Translations under genes and position numbers: made by a program
In this document: positions 1 to 4,635 of the stretch, piece after piece
Layout: every line of letters starts with the position of its first letter
Numbering within the stretch: the stretch's first letter is position 1
Notes under the pieces: model-generated
Seen by the model: the letters and a program-made list of their open reading frames with translations, nothing else
Databases searched by the model: none
What the model was told of the DNA's origin: nothing
DNA from: Actinomycetes bacterium
Lineage (GTDB): Bacteria; Actinomycetota; CALGFH01
DNA: 7,011 nucleotides
Reading direction: 5' to 3'
Assembly (NCBI GenBank): GCA_030152105.1
Contig: JASLIH010000349.1
Span: forward strand, 1-7,011

Positions 1-1186
1 CGGCGAGGTCCGGGATTCCGAGACCCTCAAGAACGCCCTGGCCGCGGCCGAGACCGGCCACCTGGTCCTCTCCACCCTCCACACCACCGACGCCGCCGAG
101 ACCGTCAACCGCTGCATCGACCTGTTCCCGCCCTACCAGCAGCGCCAGGTCCGCCTGTCGCTGGCCGCCGCCCTGCGAGGCATCGTCGGCCAGCGCCTGG
201 TCCGCCGCGCCGGCGACGCCGGCCGCGTCGCCGTCCTCGAGGTCATGGTCAACACGGGCCGCACCGCCGAGGCCATCGCCGACCCCGAGCGCACCGGCGA
301 CCTCACCGCGATCATCGCCGAGAGCGGCTTCTACGGGATGCAGACCTTCGACCAGCACCTCATCGCCCTGTACCGGGAGAGCGTGATCGAGCTCGAGGAC
401 GCCCTCGGCGTCGCCACCAACCCCCTCGACCTCCGGCCAGCCGTAGTTGGCCCCCTGCTCGATCCGGTTGACCTCGTCGACCTTGTTCTGCCCGAGCTCG
501 CTGGCGAACATCCGGCCGGCATCGTCCCAGGCCAGCCCCTGCACGTTGCGGTGCCCCAGGGTCCACACCGGCGACCCCGGGAACGGGTTGTCGGCCGGGA
601 CGCCCCCGTCGGGCTGCAGCCGGAGGATCTTGCCGCCGAGGCTGGCCGGGTCCTGGGCCCGGCCCCGCTCGGAGGCGTCGCCGGTCCCGGCGTACAGCAT
701 CCCGTCGGGCCCGAAGGCGATCCGCCCGCCGTTGTGGATGCCGGCCTTGGGGATGCCCTCCACCAGCACCTCGGCCTGCCCGCCGCCGAGCCGGAAGCGC
801 ACGATCCGGTTGTCGGTGGCGGCGCTGAAGTAGGCGTAGACGAGCTGGTCGCGGTCATAGGCTGGCGAGACGGCCAGCCCGAGCAGGCCGCCCTCGCCCC
901 CGGCGACCACCCCGGGCACGGTCCCGGCCTCCCGGGCCCCGGCTCCGGGCCGGACCTGGAGGATGCGGCCGCTGTCGCGCTCGGACACCAGCGCGCTCCC
1001 GTCGGGCAGGAAGGCCAGGCCCCAGGGCGCCTCCAGCCCGCCGGCCACCACCTCTGGCTCCCCGAACCCGGCCCCGATCCCCCGTTCCCCGCCGGGATCG
1101 GCCGCCCCCAGCCCGGGCACGACCCCACACCCGGCCAGCACCAGACAGGCGGCCAGGAGCGCCGCGACCGGACCAGGGCGGGACAT
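1..1186 (-). CDS. PQQ-dependent glucose/sorbosone dehydrogenase lipoprotein, C-terminally truncated and joined to antisense pilT
   Basis: This is a predicted extracytoplasmic lipoprotein of the glucose/sorbosone dehydrogenase family (soluble-GDH-like beta-propeller), which oxidises sugars using PQQ. Residues 1-20 form a lipoprotein signal peptide with lipobox LAGC (Cys20). The propeller follows, with APWGLAFLPDG (53-63), GGEGGLLGLAVSP (96-108), IHNGGRIAFGPDG (150-162) containing the likely catalytic His151, and TLGHRNVQGLAW (209-220) containing a conserved Arg. The family motif GANYGWPEVEG (245-255) comes last. True similarity ends there, at about position 422. The frame then continues to the window edge only because the antisense of the pilT fragment has no stop codons. 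The final blades are therefore missing, since family members usually run well past 300 residues. The start is ATG 1186 or GTG 1189, immediately before it; neither has a clear Shine-Dalgarno. It lies 86-89 bp downstream of pilT on the same strand. Family assignment is firm; substrate is unknown. Confidence 0.82.
   Translation of the reverse strand, partial: MSRPGPVAALLAACLVLAGCGVVPGLGAADPGGERGIGAGFGEPEVVAGGLEAPWGLAFLPDGSALVSERDSGRILQVRPGAGAREAGTVPGVVAGGEGGLLGLAVSPAYDRDQLVYAYFSAATDNRIVRFRLGGGQAEVLVEGIPKAGIHNGGRIAFGPDGMLYAGTGDASERGRAQDPASLGGKILRLQPDGGVPADNPFPGSPVWTLGHRNVQGLAWDDAGRMFASELGQNKVDEVNRIEQGANYGWPEVEGVGGDAEGVLELDHALPVQGDEVLVEGLHPVEAALGDDRGEVAGALGVGDGLGGAARVDHDLEDGDAAGVAGAADQALADDASQGGGQRQADLALLVGREQVDAAVDGLGGVGGVEGGEDQVAGLGRGQGVLEGLGIPDLA
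2..434 (+). pseudogene. pilT: 3' fragment of a second pilT copy (twitching ATPase), cut at both ends
   Basis: This encodes the C-terminal third of a PilT-type retraction ATPase in the frame beginning at base 2. It opens with the end of Walker B (GEVRDSETLKNAL), then the His box (HLVLSTLHTT). Next comes the segment DAAETVNRCIDLFPPYQQ and the following helix up to GQRLVRR. The PilT C-terminal signature GMQTFDQHLIALY and ATNPLDL closes it. The upstream part lies outside the window. Similarity ends at about 422-434, where the frame passes into the antisense strand of a sugar dehydrogenase gene and stays open to a TGA at 1247-1249. That tail is not PilT sequence. Compared with the minus-strand copy at 1311-1645, this fragment retains 33 residues the other copy lacks. 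By hand count the two share 320 of 335 aligned bases, and the differences are mostly synonymous. It is probably non-functional as it stands, or one side of an assembly join. Confidence 0.85.
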
Positions 1187-1208
1187 CACCAGCCCATGCT
1201 GGGCGCCA

Positions 1209-1222
1209 CCCGCTCAAGCGGG
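1209..1222 (-). other. Small hairpin upstream of the sugar dehydrogenase
   Basis: Read on the minus strand this is CCCGCT-TG-AGCGGG, a perfect short dyad of five pairs with a four-base loop. It lies about 23 bp before the dehydrogenase start and inside the pilT-to-dehydrogenase gap. An 8-base direct repeat AAGCGGGC (1216-1223 and 1226-1233, plus strand) overlaps it. It could be part of a terminator, an operator or nothing, because such dyads are common at this GC content. There is no U-tract. Confidence 0.2.
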
Positions 1223-1256
1223 CATAAGCGGGCGTGCCGTGGCCGGTGATGGCGCC

Positions 1257-1270
1257 GGCGGTCGCCCGCC
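1257..1270 (-). terminator. Possible weak GC hairpin after pilT
   Basis: The bases GGCGG-TCGC-CCGCC form a five-pair stem with a four-base loop, beginning six bases beyond the pilT stop codon. No T-rich run follows, so intrinsic termination would be weak. High-GC bacteria do use U-less hairpins, but chance dyads are also frequent here. Confidence 0.2.
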
Positions 1271-1275
1271 GCCCG

Positions 1276-2253
1276 CTAGGCGACCAGGCCCTGGCTGCGG
1301 AGGGCCACCTGGAGGTCGTGGGGGTTGGTGGCGACGCCGAGGGCGTCCTCGAGCTCGATCACGCTCTCCCGGTACAGGGCGATGAGATGCTGGTCGAAGG
1401 TCTGCATGCCGTAGAAGCCGCTCTCGGCGATGATCGCGGTCAGGTCGCCGGTGCGCTCGGGGTCGGCGATGGCCTCGGCGGTGCGGCCGGTGTTGACCAT
1501 GACCTCGAGGACGGCGAAGCGGCCGCCGTCGCCGGCCCGGCGGACCAGGCGCTGGCCGGTGGTGTGGAGGGTGGACAGGACCAGGTGGCCGATCTCGGCG
1601 GCGGCCAGCGCGTTCTTGAGGGTCTCGGAGTCGCGGATCTCGCCGACCAGGATGACGTCGGGGTCCTGGCGCATGGCGGCCCGCATGGCGACGGTGAAGT
1701 CGTCAGTGTCGACCCGGACCTCGCGCTGGTTGACCATCCCCAGCTTGTCGGCGTGCAGGACCTCGATGGGATCCTCGATCGTCACAATATGGACTGCCCG
1801 GTTGGCGTTGACGTGGTCGATCATGGCGGTAAGGGTGGTGGTCTTGCCCGAGCCGGTCGGGCCGGTGACCAGCACCAGGCCGCGGGGCTGCTCGGCCAGG
1901 CGGGCGGTCACCGGGGGCAGGCCCAGCTCGCCGATGGACATCGCCCCCTCCTGGACCCGCCGCAGCACCAGCCCGACCGAGCCGCGCTGGCGAAAGGCGT
2001 TGATCCGGAACCGCCCCACCCCCGGGAGCGAGTAGGCGAAGTCGGCCTCGTTGGTCTGCTGGAACTGGTCGTGCAGGTCGGGACGGATGAGCTCCCGGAG
2101 CAGGCTGTCGGCCATCTCGGGGGTGAGGACGGGGCCGTCGAGCACGACCAGGCGCCCGTCCACCCGCATGCGAGGCGGCGAACCGACCTTGAGGTGCAGG
2201 TCAGACCCCTTGGCGGAGACCAGCGCCTCCATCCAGGCCCTCATGCTCGTCAC
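1276..2253 (-). CDS. pilT: PilT-type twitching/retraction ATPase with a 33-residue internal deletion
   Basis: PilT is the hexameric cytoplasmic ATPase that powers type IV pilus retraction. The N-terminal domain includes KGSDLHLKVGSPPRMRVDG (15-33). It is followed by Walker A GPTGSGKTT (131-139), the Asp box VTIEDPIE (157-164), Walker B DPDVILVGEIRD (197-208), the His box HLVLSTLHTT (223-232) and a C-terminal GMQTFDQHL/NPHDL region. After Thr232 the protein jumps straight to GQRLVRR. The family segment that normally carries the VNRCIDLFPP stretch and the next helix, with a conserved Arg, is gone. The plus-strand copy at 2-434 still has it (bases 90-188, exactly 99 bp). The join here lies between 1556 and 1557. 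At 325 residues it is shorter than usual; restoring the segment gives 358, typical for PilT. I chose GTG 2253 over ATG 2244 because AAGGGGGAGG sits seven bases before it. No other pilus genes are in view. Fold identity is certain; activity is doubtful. Confidence 0.9.
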   Translation of the reverse strand: MTSMRAWMEALVSAKGSDLHLKVGSPPRMRVDGRLVVLDGPVLTPEMADSLLRELIRPDLHDQFQQTNEADFAYSLPGVGRFRINAFRQRGSVGLVLRRVQEGAMSIGELGLPPVTARLAEQPRGLVLVTGPTGSGKTTTLTAMIDHVNANRAVHIVTIEDPIEVLHADKLGMVNQREVRVDTDDFTVAMRAAMRQDPDVILVGEIRDSETLKNALAAAEIGHLVLSTLHTTGQRLVRRAGDGGRFAVLEVMVNTGRTAEAIADPERTGDLTAIIAESGFYGMQTFDQHLIALYRESVIELEDALGVATNPHDLQVALRSQGLVA

Positions 2254-2260
2254 CGCTCGA

Positions 2261-2270
2261 CCTCCCCCTT
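2261..2270 (-). promoter_or_regulatory. Shine-Dalgarno deciding the GTG start of pilT
   Basis: On the minus strand the sequence AAGGGGGAGG lies seven bases before GTG 2253. It is too far, 16 bases, from the in-frame ATG at 2244. This favours a product beginning with the codons for MTSMRAWMEAL. Confidence 0.7.
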
Positions 2271-2398
2271 CCGGGCACACGCCTGTTGCAGGCACCCCTT
2301 GATCGGGTCGGCCCCTGCCGGGCATGGCTTGAGCGGCTCGGATGGTTGAAGCCGTCCCTGGCGTGCAAGGATCACGGGTAACCAGGACCGGAACGACC
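2271..2398. other. Divergent intergenic region between pilT and the dienelactone hydrolase gene
   Basis: This spacer must contain the promoters for both outward-facing genes. It is slightly less GC-rich than the coding DNA. I see a small dyad GCCTG-TTG-CAGGC at 2281-2293 and a possible -35-like TTGAAG at 2346-2351 on the plus strand. No convincing -10 element lies at the right distance for either direction. No tRNA, small gene or long repeat is visible. Confidence 0.4.
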
Positions 2399-2405
2399 AG
2401 GAGGG
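2399..2405 (+). promoter_or_regulatory. Shine-Dalgarno of the dienelactone hydrolase gene
   Basis: AGGAGGG lies eight bases before ATG 2414. It selects that start over the upstream in-frame ATG at 2342, which lacks a ribosome site, and over the in-frame ATG at 2426. Confidence 0.75.
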
Positions 2406-2413
2406 CTGCTTCG

Positions 2414-3106
2414 ATGGCCGGCTCGATGACCGAGATCCCCGTCAACGGCGACGCGGTTCCCGCCTACATCTCCCTGCCCCCTTCGGGCCAGGGGCCGGGT
2501 GTCGTGGTCATCCAGGAGTGGTGGGGGCTGGTCCCCCACATCCGTGACGTCGCCGACCGGATGGCCGCCCAGGGGTTCGTGGCCCTCGCCCCCGACCTGT
2601 ACCGGGGCAAGGAGACCACCGAGCCCGACGAGGCCGGCAAGCTGGTCATGGAGATGCAGCTCGACCAGGCGGCCAAGGACATGGCGGCCGCGGTCGACGC
2701 CCTGCTGGCCATGCCCGAGACCACCGGCCAGGGCGTCGGGGTGGTCGGCTTCTGCGTCGGGGGCGGGCTGGCCCTGTTCCTGGCCACGCGCAAGCCCGAG
2801 GTGACGGCGGTCGTCTGCTACTACGGCTTCCCCCGCGAGGGCCTGGACTGGGACCTGTCGGCGGTCAAGGCGGCCGTGCTCGGACATTTCGCCGAGCACG
2901 ACGACTTCGCCCCGCCAGAGCTCGTCGACGGCATCGAGCGCCAGCTGCGCGACGCCGGGGTGGACGTGACCTTCCACCGCTACCCGGGCACGACCCATGC
3001 CTTCTTCAACGACGACCGGCCCGAGGTCCACGACACCGAGGCGGCCGAGATCTCCTGGCGGCGGTCGCTCGAGTTCCTCCGTGCACACCTCGGCGAAACG
3101 TCCTGA
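2414..3106 (+). CDS. Dienelactone hydrolase family protein (alpha/beta hydrolase)
   Basis: This is a 230-residue cytoplasmic alpha/beta hydrolase of the dienelactone hydrolase family, whose classical members open the lactone ring of dienelactone in chlorocatechol breakdown. The nucleophile is Cys114 in GFCVGGG. The acid is Asp163 in AEHDDFAPP, and the base is His195 in GTTHAFF. Glu35 in the QEWWGL motif matches the conserved Glu that interacts with the catalytic Cys in the family. PDLYRG (60-65) is also typical. Length matches the usual 225-250 residues and there is no signal peptide. It stands alone between divergent pilT and a riboswitch-controlled transporter, with no aromatic-degradation genes in view, so the true substrate is unknown. 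Many family members of this type are generic carboxylesterases or lactonases. The start is set by AGGAGGG at 2399-2405. Confidence 0.93.
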   Translation: MAGSMTEIPVNGDAVPAYISLPPSGQGPGVVVIQEWWGLVPHIRDVADRMAAQGFVALAPDLYRGKETTEPDEAGKLVMEMQLDQAAKDMAAAVDALLAMPETTGQGVGVVGFCVGGGLALFLATRKPEVTAVVCYYGFPREGLDWDLSAVKAAVLGHFAEHDDFAPPELVDGIERQLRDAGVDVTFHRYPGTTHAFFNDDRPEVHDTEAAEISWRRSLEFLRAHLGETS

Positions 3107-3122
3107 GCTGGTCGTGGTCGGG

Positions 3123-3128
3123 TATGCT
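3123..3128 (+). promoter_or_regulatory. Putative -10 element for the riboswitch transcript
   Basis: TATGCT matches the TATAAT consensus at four of six positions. It sits so that a start six or seven bases downstream would fall at about 3135, the first base of the riboswitch P1 stem. No good -35 hexamer is present 16-18 bases upstream, so this rests on position more than on sequence. Confidence 0.4.
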
Positions 3129-3130
3129 GA

Positions 3131-3250
3131 CCGGCGAAGGGGAGTAGTCCAGCGGGGCCGGTGCCCCGACGAGCACGCCGTCAGGACGGTGGGCGCCAGC
3201 GCCCACCCGGCGCCTCACCCGGGTCGCGGGCGGACGAGACCTTCGAGCCG
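3131..3250 (+). promoter_or_regulatory. yybP-ykoY manganese riboswitch
   Basis: The leader carries the two hallmark conserved strands of the yybP-ykoY class. These are GGGGAGUAG at 3139-3147 (in GAAGGGGAGUAG) and ACGAGACCUUCG at 3234-3245. CGAAGG (3135-3140) pairs perfectly with CCUUCG (3240-3245) to make P1, and GG/CC may extend it past a small bulge. Between them lie a GCCGUCA stretch at 3177-3183 and a strong hairpin GUGGGCG-CCAG-CGCCCAC at 3189-3206. Known members of this class bind Mn2+ through the loops carrying the GGGGAGUA and CGAGACC-type strands, and they turn on Mn2+ exporters. The exchanger gene begins 47 bases after P1. No poly-U terminator follows, so control of translation is more likely than control of termination. 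The class assignment is from motif recognition, not a covariance search. Confidence 0.82.
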
Positions 3251-3256
3251 TCTGGC

Positions 3257-3286
3257 GTCCCCTCGGGGACCCGACCGAGCCGGAGG
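3257..3286 (+). promoter_or_regulatory. Putative translational expression platform and ribosome site for the exchanger
   Basis: A hairpin GUCCC-CUCG-GGGAC (3257-3270) follows the aptamer. An alternative fold pairs CUCGG (3262-3266, with one base adjusted) with CCGAG (3275-3279), and CCUC (3261-3264) can pair with GAGG of the Shine-Dalgarno (3283-3286). Such competing pairings could hide or expose GGAGG at 3282-3286, which is five bases before the TTG start. The base pairs are visible; the switching is inferred. Confidence 0.35.
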
Positions 3287-3291
3287 ATCCC

Positions 3292-4635
3292 TTGGCAGCT
3301 GAGCCCGAGCAGCCCGTCCGCCCCAAGAGCGGGCCGGTCCCCCTGGCCCTGGCCCTGGCCGCCTGCCTCCCCGGCTGCTACCTCGGCCTGGCCGAGCTGT
3401 TGCATCTCGGGCACCCCGAGCTGGCCCCGCTGCTGCTGGCCCTGACCTACGGGGTGGCGGTGATCGGGGCGGCGTTCTTGCTCGCCTGGGCGGCCGAGGC
3501 GGCCCAGCTGGACGTGTCGGCCAGCCTGGCCATCGGTGTCCTGGCCCTGATCGCGGTCCTGCCCGAGTACGCGGTCGGCTTCGTGTTCGCCTGGAAGGGC
3601 GGCAGCACCGTCGCCGAGCACGGGTCGAGCTGCGTGGCGCCCGGCGAGACCACCAACAACTGCTCGCTGGTCCTGGCCAACATGACCGGGGCGAACCGGC
3701 TGCTGATCGGCATCGGCTGGTCGATGATCGTGTTCATCGCCTACTGGCAGTGGCGGCGGCGCGGCGAGCGCCACCCCGAGGGCGTCACCATGGACCGCTC
3801 CAAGGCGGTGGAGCTGGCCTACCTCTCACTGGCCTGCGCCTACTCTCTGACCCTGCCGCTGAAGCGGACCGTGACCCTGATCGACACGGTCATCCTGGTC
3901 AGCATCTTCATCGCCTACACCCTGCGGATCTCCAAGGCCCCCCAGACCGAGCCCGACCTGATCGGCCCGGCGGCCTGGATCGGGGCGATGAGCAGACGGG
4001 CCAGGCGGATCAGCGTGCTGTCGATGTTCGCCGTCGCCGGCGTCGTGATCCTGCTGGTCGCCGAGCACTTCGCCGAGTCGCTGGTCGAGACCGGGACCGA
4101 GCTGGGGGTGAGTGAGTTCCTGCTCGTCCAGTGGGTGGCCCCGCTGGCCTCGGAGGCACCGGAGCTGCTGGTGGTGGCGCTGTACGCCTGGCGGCTGAAG
4201 ACCAGCGAGGCGCTCACGACGGTGGTCTCCTCCAAGATCAACCAGTGGACGCTGCTGGTCGGGACCCTGCCGCTGGTGTTCGCGATCGCCTCGGGCAGCC
4301 TGCACGGCCTGCCGGTCGAGCCAGCCCAGCGGGAGGAGTTGCTGCTGACGGCCGCCCAGACGGTGTTCGCGGTGGCCATCCTGGTCAACCTGTCGATCAC
4401 GCTCCGTGAGGCGTTCGCCTTGTTCGGGTTGTTCTGGGCGCAGTTCATCCTCGGGGCGGTGGTGCCCGCGTCGTCCAAGGGCATCGAGCTGCTGGCCCTT
4501 TCGGCCCTGTACATCCTGCTCGGGGCATGGCTGCTGATCCGCAAGCGCGGCGACTTCCGGCACCTGCTGCGCGACGGCTTCAGGACCCCGTTCGAGGAGC
4601 TGGAGCCGGAGGCGGCCTCTCAGGTCACGAAGTAG
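3292..4635 (+). CDS. Sodium/calcium exchanger superfamily (CaCA) membrane protein, likely Mn2+ or Ca2+ exporter
   Basis: This is a 447-residue inner-membrane cation antiporter with about a dozen hydrophobic segments and the two inverted alpha repeats of the CaCA superfamily. Alpha-1 holds LPEYAVGF (90-97) and ANMTGANRLLIGIG (129-142). Alpha-2 holds PLASEAPELLVVALYAW (284-300) and SSKINQWTLLVGTLP (313-327). The acidic residues Glu92, Glu288 and Glu291 are the expected cation ligands. A soluble segment near 212-240, rich in basic residues, links the two halves. A loop after alpha-1 has Cys114 and Cys124, which could form a disulfide if it faces outward. The start is TTG 3292, five bases after GGAGG. 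The Mn2+ riboswitch just upstream argues for Mn2+ as a physiological substrate, while the family name points to Na+/Ca2+ exchange. The stop overlaps the end of the convergent CAX gene by 16 bp. Confidence 0.88.
   Translation: MAAEPEQPVRPKSGPVPLALALAACLPGCYLGLAELLHLGHPELAPLLLALTYGVAVIGAAFLLAWAAEAAQLDVSASLAIGVLALIAVLPEYAVGFVFAWKGGSTVAEHGSSCVAPGETTNNCSLVLANMTGANRLLIGIGWSMIVFIAYWQWRRRGERHPEGVTMDRSKAVELAYLSLACAYSLTLPLKRTVTLIDTVILVSIFIAYTLRISKAPQTEPDLIGPAAWIGAMSRRARRISVLSMFAVAGVVILLVAEHFAESLVETGTELGVSEFLLVQWVAPLASEAPELLVVALYAWRLKTSEALTTVVSSKINQWTLLVGTLPLVFAIASGSLHGLPVEPAQREELLLTAAQTVFAVAILVNLSITLREAFALFGLFWAQFILGAVVPASSKGIELLALSALYILLGAWLLIRKRGDFRHLLRDGFRTPFEELEPEAASQVTK
4620..4635. other. Tail-to-tail overlap of two cation antiporter genes
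   Basis: The TGA of cax (read as TCA at 4620-4622) lies inside the exchanger gene, and the TAG of the exchanger (4633-4635) lies inside cax. There is no room between them for a bidirectional terminator, so both transcripts must read into the opposite gene unless Rho or another mechanism stops them. Confidence 0.9.

Larger units (their letters stand above)
1..1645. repeat. Imperfect inverted repeat of the pilT 3' region
   Basis: Left arm 1-434 (plus) and right arm 1311-1645 (minus) share 335 aligned bases with 15 mismatches by hand count. The left arm also has a 99-bp block (90-188) absent from the right. The spacer, 435-1310, holds the truncated dehydrogenase, the gap before it and the last codons of pilT. 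Mismatches fall mostly at third codon positions, so the arms diverged as coding sequence and are not a simple fold-back of one molecule. Confidence 0.9.

Noticed and set aside
331..1128. Long minus-strand open frame in another phase over the dehydrogenase
   Set aside because: Its translation is a low-complexity Gly/Pro/Arg/Ser string. The neighbouring frame starting at 1186 carries the lipobox and all dehydrogenase motifs.
1..1645. Inverted repeat read as transposon ends
   Set aside because: The arms are coding pilT sequence, there is no transposase between them, and no target-site duplication is visible.
1234..2349. Long plus-strand open frame opposite pilT
   Set aside because: It is antisense to a clear PilT, has no domain signature and is Gly/Asp/His/Val biased as expected for a GC-rich shadow.
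2342..2413. Upstream extension of the dienelactone hydrolase to ATG 2342
   Set aside because: The added residues are not family-like and lack a ribosome site, whereas ATG 2414 has AGGAGGG eight bases before it.
2254..2445. N-terminal extension of pilT to 2445
   Set aside because: It would overlap the divergent hydrolase gene, and GTG 2253 has a strong Shine-Dalgarno at ideal spacing.
3189..3206. Strong hairpin as an intrinsic terminator of the hydrolase gene
   Set aside because: It lies inside the riboswitch aptamer between the two conserved strands and has no U-tract.
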